Below are positions 52,395 through 63,286 of a stretch of 64,000 bases of DNA, piece by piece. Made by a program: the position numbers and the translations under genes. Numbering within the stretch: position 1 is the first letter of the stretch; each line of letters opens with the position of its first letter. The notes below the pieces were generated by a model. The model searched no databases and had not been told where the DNA came from. It saw only the letters and a program-made list of their open reading frames with translations. The stretch covers positions 1-64,000 of the forward strand of contig BQMJ01000074.1 of the NCBI GenBank assembly GCA_025991245.1, given 5' to 3'. This stretch comes from Galdieria partita (Eukaryota > Rhodophyta > Bangiophyceae > Galdieriales > Galdieriaceae).

Positions 52395-55300
52395 TCATTG
52401 TTGCAAGGAAACTTCTCCAAACTGATTCAAATCCAAGGAAAGCACACCAGAACATGACCTCTCCTGTTGTTTTTGTTCAAGAAACATATGTAAGCATTCA
52501 TTTCAATCATGACTTACCATATCACGATAGATTCCAATGAGAGCATCTGCCATTTCATAAAACTTATCTTTCAATGAAATGACTATGTACTGCTCTTTTG
52601 GTGAATTCATCCTCGATCTTTGTAAGATAAATCTTGCAACCTATCTTATGTCAATTGAATCCTTCAACATGTGAATGAAATGTACCTTTTCAAGATTATC
52701 GCGATCTAAGGCAGCATCTACTTCGTCAAGTACAATAAATGGAGCAGGTCGATAGGCCTGTATAGCGAAAATCAAAGCAAGAGCAGCAAGCGTCTTTTCC
52801 CCACCACTTAGTTGTTCCATATCACGAAAACGTTTGGAAGGAGGCATCGCGTGATACTTGACTCCGTGTAAATACGGTTCTTCATAGCTTTCCAACGCTA
52901 AATAAGCAGTACCACCCAACTGAGAAACTGAATTTCGCGTCAGTTCTTTGTATACTCTATCAATATTCGCAGAAACGACATTGAAACAAGAAAGAAAACG
53001 TCTCCTTCGTTCTTCACGAATCTTTTGGAATTTTCGAGTTGCTTCCATTGCCTCTTGTCTCGTCGCTTCATATTTCTGTACAATCTCCTCTATTCGAGTT
53101 TTGACACTCAGCAACTTGTCTCCAGCAAGGAGATTTGGAGCAATCTTATCCAATTCACTAACTATCTGATGTTCATTCTCCTCTATTTCGTTGATCACTT
53201 TTGCAAAGTCATCATCTGTCTTGCAATCACGATATCGTCTACTCAAGCTATCAAAGTCCAACTGAAATAGAAAAAAGTTATGAGAAAACTGATTGAAATT
53301 GAAATCAAAACGTGAACAATACCTCATCATCTTCTGGAATGGCATCTTCATCACTCAATTGACGATTACCTGCAAATAACTATCAGTATTTAGTTGTCAA
53401 AAACTTGAATCATGAGACAAACCTTTCAAAGGTATCAAAGTTTCATTCAGCATGCAACTGCGCAGTAACTCTGACCGCGCAAGTTTTAGTTCGTTCAGCT
53501 CCTCTTGTTTGTTACCCAACTGTTTCTCCGCCTGATTGATCTGTTCTTGAATACTGATGAGCTGTTTGCGCAAATTTCTACTTTTCTCATTTTCTTGTTC
53601 AAAACTAATCACTTTCAATAAGAACCTCTGTTAGATGACTCTACAAAACTTACGATGTGGACTGATTTCGCAAAGTCACTCGAAGATTAGCTACTTCTTT
53701 TTCAAGTTGCTCTAACTGCTTCCTAGTTGACTCCTCTTCTTGCAAAATGGATAGAGACGAATCTTCAGTTGAACTTATTTCAGTAATAAGAAGTTTCAAA
53801 CGTTCTTGACATGCTCGCAATGAATCATTTTCGTAGTCCAAACGCCTAGAAAGCTTTACTCTCTGTGTATCTAATTTGTTCTTTTTCTCAGAAAGATTCT
53901 CAAGTCCTTGAATATATTTCTAAAAGAGTTTTTTTAGCTAATAACGAGGCAGGTAGAATGACATGACATACTTGTTCAAATGTGAAACTATCTGATAAAC
54001 CAAATTTGGAAATGAAGTTTGAGAAAGTTTGATTCTCATGATTACGAATTTCCTGCAGGATGGCTTGTACTTGCTGTGTTATATCCGAAAACTTTCTATT
54101 CTTCTCGTCAAGCTGATGTCGCAACTTGTCAACAACTATATTGTGACAGGTTGAAAGTTTTTCCGAGAGCTGTTTCTTTCGTTCCTTCAAAGAGTCGAGC
54201 TCTCTTTCCAGTACTACGATCTGACTTTCTCGAGTATTTATGTCGTTTGCAATCTTTTCTATTTTGTCATCAAGTCTAGACATGTTCGCGGTAGTGAGAT
54301 GAGAAAGTTCGTCAAGAATGGCTGTTTGTTGCCTTCGCAATTCTTCTATCTTCTGCCGTTGCATGCGTTTGTCAGTTTCTTCAGTATCCACGTGCCCTCC
54401 AGTGACAAAGCCAGATTTGTTTATTACAGTTCCGTCAAGGCTGCAAAGCTAAAAATACAGTTAAGAAATGTTTATATAGTTGTTTCAGCATAACCAACCT
54501 TGATGCGTCTTTTTTGCTCACGTTTCACTCTTGAGAATACTTGGCGTGCCTCTTCGAGAGAATCACATATTACTGTGGAGCCTGCAGCATAACGCATGGC
54601 AGACACATATTGTGGCTGACAGTTTAAAACATCTACCAAAAGCTTGCAACTGCCACCGAGTCTTCGGAGGTCTTCATCAATTGGTTTTGGCCTTATATCT
54701 GCAAGTGGAAGGAATAACATGGAGCCTAGGCGTTGCTGTTTCAAGTAAGAAATACATTCAGCTCCAGTCTGACTGTTATCAACTACAACGGCATCCAAAA
54801 AATTACCAAACACGACTTCAAAGGAAGTACGATATTTGCTTTGAACGGGATAAACCAAATCACGAAGCTTTCCTTTGATACCTGGAAAAACTCTCTTCAT
54901 TACTGTGAATGCTTCTTCCATTCTGGTCTGAATATCATTCTGATGTCCTGTTAGTATTTCGACCAAGCGACTCGCTGAAGAGTACTTACTTCGTGTAAAA
55001 TGGCTCCGCATTCAATGAGCTCATTTTGTATAACTCGTAATGTTTGCTCCAATTGTTTTCTTCTATCAAGCGATTCATTTCGTTGGATCATCATCTGCTG
55101 TTTCTCCAAAGTTTTCGATTCTGCTTCTTGTCTCAGTTGTTCAACTTTATTGTAAGCCCTCTTAATTTGATCTTCAATTTTGTCTTTTTCCGCAGTACAT
55201 GCAACCTTATTTTTGGTATCAAATGAAGCAGCCTTCTTGTCACTAACTCAACCTTACCTGTTCAGCAAGTGCCTTTTCTAGCTTTTGTTCGAGTCCTGTT

Positions 55301-56621
55301 TTTTGCTGAGATAATAACTGTTCATTTCTTTGTAATGTCTCTAATTCCTGCTTCAGAAAGGACGTCTTAGAAGCTACTTCACGTTTAAGATTCTTGTATG
55401 TTTCGTAATCTTCGGATGACAAGGTACATTCGGTTGATGCATTTACAATTTCCTGTTCAGTTATTTGTAATGCTTGTTCAACATCTTCCAGAGTTTCCCG
55501 AAGTTTTGAAATTTCAGATTCTGTGCTAGAAATCTTTTCTTGAAGGGTAGCTTGGCTTCTCTAGACAGTGGTTGATCAAAAAACGGAATCGACTTTCATT
55601 CACTCACCTTTTTGCTTGCAAGTTGCTTCTCGATTTCTTGCCTCTGACTTTCCTTTGTGGTTTGGAGAAGATGAAAATTTTCAACTTCTTGCAATAGGCC
55701 TTCAAGTTTCTTTTGTGTTGTCGATTTGAACTTTGAAGCATTTGCAGATAACGTTCGTTGTTGTTGTAGCTTTGATTCAACGTCTTTTAAGCTCTCTTTA
55801 CTCGATTCTAACTCTTGTTGTAACTTATTCAAATCATTTTCTATTTGAGTTTGCTGAAGGCTGAATTTATAGAGATGCAAAAGGCTCTTTGTTGATTTCA
55901 CTCGATTAAGTCGTTCTTCTAATTCTCGATAGTGCTTCGCTTCTGCAGACTGCTCCTTGTATCTTTTCCTCTCGGATGACAAAGCTTTTCGCTGTTGAAA
56001 GAATAGAGCTGATTCTTCATCTAGTCTTTGCTTTTGCTGAAGAGCTTCTTCATACTGCGCTTTTAGATCGATAGAATCCGATAGCTCTTCGAACATAGCA
56101 GTTAATTCCTTAGGAGTCTTGAACGCTACACTTTCGATTTGATTCTGGAATACGAGAAAAGTTTGTGCGTTGTTTCTCAAGCCAAGCTTTGCTAGAAGAG
56201 CAAAATATTCATGCTGCAAAACCTTCTTTTCAGCAATTGCATATTCGGAGGTTCCTTCTCCAGTGATAGTTCGTGATAGAATCAAAAGTAACTCTTCGTA
56301 GTCTTCCAATCTGGAGACATATTCTGATAGTTCGAGATTGTTTGCTTCTTCGTTTTCTATAGAAAATATTACCCTAACAGTTGCAAATCGTCTTCCTTTG
56401 AAGTGTTTTTCACTTAGATTGTTGGATATAAGGTCCTCCAGTTTCTTTCCTCTGACTGAAGACGCTCTGCATCCCAGGGCAAAAGAAAGTGCGTCCATAA
56501 AGTTTGATTTTCCACAGCCGTTGGGACCCACGACTGCATTAAAGCCTCCTTTTGTTTCTATACGAACTTTGGGATGATATGTCTTGAAGTTTTCAAGCTC
56601 CAAAGCTCTTAGGACAACCAT
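52395..56621 (-). CDS. SMC1: Cohesin ATPase subunit SMC1
   Basis: A spliced gene of about ten exons. The first exon (from 56621) has the N-terminal half-ATPase: [10 protein letters not shown], Walker [21 protein letters not shown] (about residues 31-50), and [20 protein letters not shown], which is specific to SMC1. Long coiled-coil exons surround the hinge (54472-55011, with [14 protein letters not shown] and FLDAVVVDN). The C-terminal half has [20 protein letters not shown] (signature) and [14 protein letters not shown] (Walker B). The final short exons encode [20 protein letters not shown] and end at 52395. SMC1 closes the cohesin ring with SMC3 and the kleisin, and acts in the nucleus. 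Inner exon borders are approximate. The full set of SMC motifs looks intact. Confidence 0.92.
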
Positions 56622-57261
56622 GGAAGCAGTTCCAAATGAAGCGCCAACTTCAAAATCTAAATGGAAAGTTGGCGCTCATCTTCATTTGCTTGGCGCCATG
56701 CAAATCTAACTAGCACGGAGCTGGTTGGTGAAGCTTACTAGTTGATGAAACTTTTATTTGTTGTCTAAGAAACTTGAAAGCTTATCAAGAAACCAATTTC
56801 TGCACGTTATTTGGAATTCCTGCAACTAGTTGACTCCGTAATGGTGATAACTTGTCTGTTTGTTCATTTCTTATCCAGGAACAGAATAAGTTGGATTACT
56901 TCCCGTTCTTGAAATACTTCATTCATTGGCAAAATCATTTGTTGTATTAGAAAAGTTTCAAAGAGTCATTGATTTCGCTGAGACTTTGTTCTTTGATGCT
57001 TTTTTCAATAATCTATGCTTCATAAGTTTCCATTATTTTATAAAAATAACAATATCTTGTATGAGAAAGTAGCAAATTTTGCGATCAGCCCAAAAATATT
57101 GCAAATATAGTCGTTGACTTGGTAGGACGAGACTAGCTCTTGAAATTGTAAAAAATGCTGCAACCGATGATTTTGGCGCCAATCCTGAATGTCTCTCTTC
57201 ATCCATGATAAAAGAGCCAAATTGTTCTTTGTGGTCATGAAATAAGTCCTAATAAACTAAA
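56622..57261. other. Bidirectional spacer SMC1 / glycosyltransferase
   Basis: About 640 bases upstream of both divergent genes. Two GGCGC-containing patches (about 56640-56700) occur near the SMC1 start and again at about 57170-57180; they may be promoter elements. No gene recognised. Confidence 0.45.
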
Positions 57262-58700
57262 ATGGCTCTGCATGTATCAACAAAGACTCGCACAGTCAAT
57301 CAGCTTCCATTCTTTACTTTGCTAATATTGATCTTATGGTTTTCGTACCATTCTAAGAGTAGTTGGAAAACTAATCTTCTTCAGTCTATCTCAAGGCAAA
57401 GATCACAAACAGTGGTATGCCTGCCTATTGCCATCAGAATTCATAAAATTTTGTAAGGCTTTCTAAAAATTTCAAAAAGGTTCCTGCTTCTTATGATAAT
57501 CATTCTTATCTTGGAGCCCTTCAGTTGGAACATTTTATTGTTCCAGATACCGTTCACTTTATATTCGGCTTACGGGAGGATTTTGATGGAAAACCTTTTG
57601 GCATTGTTCAATTTCTTTCCGTTCTCAGCGTTAAATTGCGACTAAACCCTACAAATATGATTTTACATTATGCATTCGAACCTTGTAGTATCTGGTGGAA
57701 TGCTACAAAGGAAATGGTTACTTTGAGAAAAGTTACAGTGGGTTGAAAATATATGAAAATACTTGTACGGATTGTAACTTTAACCTCTTTAGGCACCTAC
57801 TCATATATGTGGGAGGCCTCTATTTTCAGCCGCTCATCGAGCAGATTATCTTCGTTTGGAAATTCTTCATGAGTTTGGAGGCATCTACGTAGTAAACCTA
57901 GCTATTGCATCCTTTCATAAGTTGTTTCTGAGCACAAGATACTTTAGGATATGGATGTTCTTGTTCTGAAACCTTTTCACTTTCTTCGACAATACGACTT
58001 TTCACTTGGTGAGGAGGGAGTCAATGCTTCAGTGGTACTTACATCGTTGATCAGAAAGCTCACTTAATTTTCTACAGGGATTAGGAAATGCAGTGTTGAT
58101 TGCAAGGAAAGGAGCTGTTTTCTTGAAGAGATGGAGAGCTGAATATTGTCGGCATTTCGACTCATCTCATTGGAATCATTATTCGGTGAGGATTTTTTAT
58201 GTATCCATGATTCTCCAATGGACTTTACAAAGGTGATGTTACCACATCGCATCTATCGAAAATTCCCTGGCGAAGCAAATGTTCTACCACATTATGCCTT
58301 TTATATGCCACTATGGGATACAGAGGGTTTGTGTGAATTGTATTTCAATACAAGTCAAGGTAAAAGATTCTTAAAGTGGAAACAATGTTAAAGTAACACT
58401 ATCAATGTAGGGGAAGAAACAGAAAATCATTTGGCTATACACTTGTGGAGTGAAAAGGTACTCTGTATCCTTTTATTACTATATCCTTTATTCATGCGGA
58501 TTCCTTAGGCCAAAAATATTCAAAGTCAAATGTTTTTTGACCACAGTTTTGCTCAAGGCAAAGGTATGTTCCATCACACAGCCCAACGAATCTTCCAGGA
58601 CATCATGATGACGGAGCTACAATTCCCTGTTGAGATGATCGAGCATTCTCGACTGAGATCATCTTTCACGAATGTTATCCAGGAATCGTCTATGTTTTGA
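57262..58700 (+). CDS. GT32-type glycosyltransferase, type II membrane protein
   Basis: A gene of about eight exons with short introns; exon 1 is 57262-57414. The N-terminus has one hydrophobic anchor (FFTLLILILWFSY, about residues 17-29), then PDTVHFIFGL. AHRADYLRLEILHEFGGIY joins in frame across an intron to VDMDVLVLKPF, giving the DXD metal/nucleotide-sugar site of the Gly_transf_sug family (initiation-specific alpha-1,6-mannosyltransferase relatives). Downstream come GLGNAVLIARKG and HYAFYMPLWDTEG. The protein ends ESSMF at 58700. It likely acts in the Golgi on glycans; donor and acceptor are not known. The end overlaps the next start by 29 bases. Inner exon borders are approximate. Confidence 0.85.
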
Positions 58701-59308
58701 ATCATCAAGTTTCTTACTTTGCAATACCTTAGATATTCGTAAACGTCTTCCAAGACTTGCAATAAAGTCCCTACCCTATACTGTTTCTCCTAGGTTACCG
58801 ACCAAGTATATTGTACATAGAACGCAACTCCGTTGTAGCTTGTGGGATAACCCTGATATGGAGGATCTGGAAGATTGTAGAGTGGAAGTGATTCGACCGT
58901 ATAGTAAATATTACGTAGATAAACAAATTTACTACTACAAAGGAAAATATTATCGTCTTTCAGATATCGGGTTGGGAGAACAGTGGTATGCTCTGATACT
59001 AGATGACAACGAGCCGACTGACTTGGTAGGTTTGGCTTTTTTTTTTGGAAGCGATTCTAGCCACTAACTGTAGAGAGACTCCGGAAAGATTTAAAGGTCT
59101 GAGAACCATTCAAAAGATAAAGCAAGTCTTCCAAGCTCTACTGAGTTTTGTTATGGGTGCTATTGTTTGGGCAGGTTGGAATATTCTATTTGCTAGTATA
59201 TCAACAGCTCTGGTTGTGGTGACTGCCATATCGTTTTTTGTTGGAATTGCACTCTTTGTCATCATTTGGACGATAACTCAACTCGAGAATAAATTTGGTG
59301 GAAAATAA
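58672..59308 (+). CDS. Putative plastid-targeted membrane protein
   Basis: The first segment (58672 to about 59030) has a Ser/Arg/Leu-rich leader like a plastid transit peptide, then RVEVIRPYSKYYVDKQIYYY and GKYYRLSDIGLGEQWYAL. The second (about 59045-59308) carries two hydrophobic helices (VMGAIVWAGWNILFASISTA and the following ISFFVGIALFVIIWTI), ending LENKFGGK. The segments lie in different frames around a run of ten T at about 59037-59046. I found no intron of normal size that joins them cleanly. The model may need an unusual intron, or the gene may carry a frame change. No family recognised with confidence. Confidence 0.6.
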
Positions 59309-59342
59309 ATATCGAACAACAAAAAATAACTCGTCAAATTTA

Positions 59343-61444
59343 TTAAATGTTGATGTTGAAAGAAAGACCTAGATTGCCTGGTCCAACACCAGCGGTAAAG
59401 CCTTACATACATGTAAACAAAGTAACAACCAAAACACTGCAGTTACCCACCTCCAGGACCTAGATAACCAGCTGATTCGTCAGGTACCATCGAAACCTGA
59501 ATGGTCGTTCGATGTTGTTGATAACCAACCGAGATGTTAACATCTGTTTCGGGTGGACGATAAGCTGCACCAAAATTCCAATTGCCACCAGAGCCTCCAT
59601 ACTGCTGTTGTTGAATAGCCTGCATTTGTGCTTGTTGCATCTGCAAATATTGTAATGCAGAGGCTTGTTGTTGGGCAGCCTATCCATTGATTAGCATTCT
59701 CATATATACATATATTTTCATTCATTACCTGTATCTGTTGTGCTATCAATTGCTTACGACGAGATGAAATTTCATGCATCGTATTTTGCAAGTCCGTTCT
59801 TTCCGTGTTGTAAGACCAATCACTACCAGGACGAATGGAATCCTCAGCTTCTCGAACAAACATACTATCGGCAGTAAAGAACGCGAAATCACTGGGCACC
59901 TTTGGATTCATTTAAAATCAATTGATCAATTCATATCCAGAAACAAACCTCTTCCGAAGATAGGGAAGCCTTGAATTGCGACAATGCATTTTCACGCAAA
60001 ACTTGCAACTGTTTCACAAAAATGGCATTTAACGACGTATCCATAATTGCTTCAAGTTCTCGTCGCTTCCTAGATACCAACGCATTCGAGGACACACTAT
60101 CAAGAAAAATATTTCCATATTGCAATTACAGTCACGACTTTGCATAAACTTACTCAGAAACGGCATTATCAAATCTAGCCAAACACTGATTGACCAAGTC
60201 TCGAAATTTTGAGCCGAGATTGGAAATTTTCTCTCCCTCCTCTAAGTTTCGTAACATCTTAGACTAGAAAAGGGCTATGTCAATATCTTCCGAAAATATT
60301 CATTTCAACTCACTGTCTCTTTAGCAATATCACGCAAGATATCCGATGTAGCTTCCTCACATTTGTACGCCGCTGTCAGCTCATCTTGACCTGCTTCCAC
60401 GTCACCAGTAGAAAGAATTTCGGCGTTTTCGTATACACTTTCCCAAAGATTCTTGGAAAATGCAGCAAAGCCATCAGCAGGTATTCCTATTATCAAAAGT
60501 CAGCAGAATGAACAAAGCCAAAAATATCATTGCCTTTGCTATATTCCGAACGCAAGTAAAAATGAGGATGCGACTCCTGAAGAAAACGGTCCTTCAGCTC
60601 CTTACACTTGATGTCAAACTGCTCCCTTTCATATTGCATATGAGGCAAGGCAAACAGATCAAAGTCAAAAAAGTCGTCGAGCTTGGCATTAACAGCTTCT
60701 CCGGTCTTTGGGATGGTGCTCCAAATATCTCGAGCCTATTTATCACAAATTCAGTTTTTCAAGAGCATTTGCTAGCAAAACCTATCAAACCCCTTGCAAC
60801 AAAATATCCTTCAACTCCTCCGACGTATAAGAAGGATCGGAATCTCGAACGACGAAGCACATCAATGTTTTGATAGCACCACCTTCAGCTGCAGCTTTCG
60901 CCGCTTCTATAAAAATGGCACGTAACAGTGAATAACTTACAGCTTCTGTTCTACCAACGTCATGAAACCACAAGTTGATGAGAACTACGTCGGAGATAGC
61001 AGAGGCGAAACCTGCTATTCTTGATTGAAAAGCCTTTCCTGATACTCCTCTCTCTCTACTATCAGCACCTTTCAAACCGAGTTAGTGCCATAGCAAAATT
61101 ACAAGTTAGCCCAGTCACCTTCAACGTCCATGACCACAAGTAAACTGTTTTGTTGACATTTTGCAGCGTGAATTCCTTTGGTAGTTGCTTTTCCAAAACT
61201 TCGCTTGTCTGCAATTACAAAGTTTGTCTGAAATATCTTGTTCAGTAAAGTACTCTTTCCGGAACCCTGGTATACATTCGTGCTCAAACCTTGCGACAAT
61301 CAACTAGAGCTAACAAGCACTTACTTGGCTTCCCAAGATAGAAACGACAGCATAGGCCTCGGATCCCAACTCCTGATCATCCGGAAACCAGAAAGGAGCA
61401 TCCAAAACAACTCCCTCACTATCTACTATCTGAATAGAGGTCAT
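59343..61444 (-). CDS. RHD3/Sey1-like (atlastin-related) GTPase
   Basis: A gene of about nine exons from the ATG at 61444. The N-terminus MTSIQIVDSEGVVLD fits plant RHD3 (TQLIDGDG). The G1 motif LGSQGSGKSTLL is split by an intron. FQTNF and TTKGIHAAKC follow, G3 is MDVEGADSRERG, then SDVVLINLWFHDVGR, and G4-like FVVRDSD, all in RHD3/Sey1 order. Family members fuse ER tubules. The C-terminal exons here are helical, then Gln-rich (QMQQAQMQAIQQQQ), then a Gly-rich strand-forming tail ending GLSFNINI. I see no transmembrane hairpin, and at an estimated 550-600 residues the protein is shorter than plant RHD3. It may be a soluble branch. Exon borders are partly approximate. Confidence 0.82.
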
Positions 61445-61591
61445 TGAGTTTGTCACAAACAATACGCAAATGCGGAGATTGAGAAAGGACTTGACGAATG
61501 GATGGACGAGGAAGCGGGCGAGTTGTAGAGACTGCCAAAGAAAAAAGTTATGGCGCGCAGAATAATATAATGAAAATTTTAATATAAAAGA

Positions 61592-62303
61592 CTATTTGAA
61601 TGCTTCTTCAACAACGGACAACTCTTCTTTCAAGTACCGCAACAACCCTCTAGACAGAATGAGTTTGTTATCGGTTGGTTTTACGTCTTTCTTACTTCAT
61701 TTTGGCCTTTAATAAGCCAAGTTCAACAGTTTCTTCTGCGACCAAGCAAGCCAAAAATTCTTCTACTTTAGCTACACATATCTTACCCTTCTAAAACCCT
61801 TCAATAAGAAACCGTCAATATAACAAGACTTTGAGTACATACAGCACAATCCAACATAAGACAATCCTCTCCTACTGCTTCCCCCACGCAGAAGCTTCTT
61901 GCACGATCCTATGGAATTTAGGATTATTTTTTAAAGAGGAATAACATAAAACTGCGTACTTCCAGAGTCGACCAAGTTCCCGCTACTAAGGCTCCAATGG
62001 AGGACCTGAAAAGAAACTATTATTTGAAGAATGTCCGTCGAAACAAGTCATACCAGTTACTATCAACCGTATCTGTGTTTGACTTGTTTTCCTGAAAAAA
62101 ACTGTTGGTTTCCAAATCACAAGGACAATAACAAAGAAGATCACCTCGTTGGGTACACTCGCACCTGCTACCAAAGAACCGTCACTACCAAGTAGCAACG
62201 CAATATATAGACCACCAGTTAGCGTAGTCTTCAATATTTCCGATATTTTGGAAGGCTGAATCAGGTGAACTACTTGAGAACTGGTTTCTTGCATGACATC
62301 CAT
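61592..62303 (-). CDS. LAMTOR2: Ragulator subunit LAMTOR2 (roadblock fold)
   Basis: Six small exons join in one frame to a ~153-residue protein. PSKISEILKTTLTGGLYIAL with LLGSDGSLVAGAS matches human LAMTOR2 RPKALTQVLSQANTGGVQST with LLLNNEGSLLAYS. DCLMLDCAKGKICVAKV plus LVAEETVELGLLKAKM match the human C-terminal half (KFILMDCMEGRVAITRV...YAKETVGFGMLKAK). LAMTOR2 pairs with LAMTOR3 in the lysosomal/vacuolar Ragulator that supports Rag GTPases and TORC1. The N-terminus is ~15 residues longer than in animals. The start is 57 bp from the divergent fibrillin start, and its 3' end is 147 bp upstream of the RHD3-like start. Confidence 0.85.
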
Positions 62304-62359
62304 GCAAATACAGTTTGTGATCCCAACAACTCCCCATCGAGTGGATCCAAGAAGATGTT

Positions 62360-63190
62360 ATGTTGTTTGTGGTGTATTGGTTATTGGCAATCAATAATCA
62401 CAACGGTCTTGTTGGATGTTGTCAGAGAACAGTTCAAACCAAACAAGGGAAACATTCCATTGTAAAGAATATTAGACCATCAAAGTCTCTCTTGTTGAGG
62501 ACTAGTTATTTGACGAAAGTGTCACGTTCCAGAGCCTGCCCAGTTACTGTTGATGCAACGTTTGAGAAAGAGTCCGATGAGATAACTCAGATCAAGAGAA
62601 ATCTCCGCAAAATGTTGACCCATTTTATCAATATGTCTCCTCAGCGAAGAAGGATATTTGCCCTGATTCGTGGTTTAGAGGGACGTTATTCACCTCCTAG
62701 TTCTGTTGAATCCCTGGTGCAACAGCTGGAAGGGAGCTGGAAACTGATTTTTAGTTCTACTACGCTTGGGATTCCTTCAAGGGAGTTGGTTGTTTTGAAA
62801 GTGACTCAAACTTTGGGAGTAGGCAAAATGCGGGATAATGGATGCTTCGAAGTCGATATGGTGAACAGATGTCGGTGGAACTACGTACAACAAGGAGCTT
62901 ATGGGAATTTGGAAATATTTTGTATGTTGACTTTTCTGGGACGTTGTCGTTTTATGTGTCGTGTATTGGAATATCGTGTGGAGGCGCATGATCAAGTCAA
63001 GACAAAAGAAGTTCGTTCTATAGTGGGTTATTTGCAACGTAATCTTCCTCGAGAATTTTTTGATCCAAACAACTGTATGCTGCAAATTAGCTTTGTGGAT
63101 GATGAGTTGAGAATTGTCAAATGGTTAGGCAAAAAGTTTGCTGGTGTTCGCAACATTTTTTATAAATGTGAAGATGAGGAAACTTTTTAG
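62360..63190 (+). CDS. Plastid fibrillin (PAP/plastid-lipid-associated protein)
   Basis: An intronless 276-residue protein. The first ~70 residues lack acidic residues and are rich in Lys, Arg, Ser and Thr, as in a plastid transit peptide, after a short hydrophobic start. The domain opens IFALIRGLEGRYSPPSSVES and LVQQLEGSWKLIFSST, the PAP/fibrillin signature (L..LEG.....P......L.G.W.L.+SS), and ends with ISFVDDELRIVKWLGKKFAG. Fibrillins bind lipids and quinones at thylakoids and plastoglobules. Which fibrillin subgroup it belongs to cannot be judged by eye. Confidence 0.82.
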   Translation: MLFVVYWLLAINNHNGLVGCCQRTVQTKQGKHSIVKNIRPSKSLLLRTSYLTKVSRSRACPVTVDATFEKESDEITQIKRNLRKMLTHFINMSPQRRRIFALIRGLEGRYSPPSSVESLVQQLEGSWKLIFSSTTLGIPSRELVVLKVTQTLGVGKMRDNGCFEVDMVNRCRWNYVQQGAYGNLEIFCMLTFLGRCRFMCRVLEYRVEAHDQVKTKEVRSIVGYLQRNLPREFFDPNNCMLQISFVDDELRIVKWLGKKFAGVRNIFYKCEDEETF

Positions 63191-63286
63191 TATCATCACA
63201 CACGTTGCCAACTGTTATAGCTAACTTGTTTAGAAATCCAACGATATCTATTCACCAGCAAGTGAAAAGAAATGACAAGTTGATTT

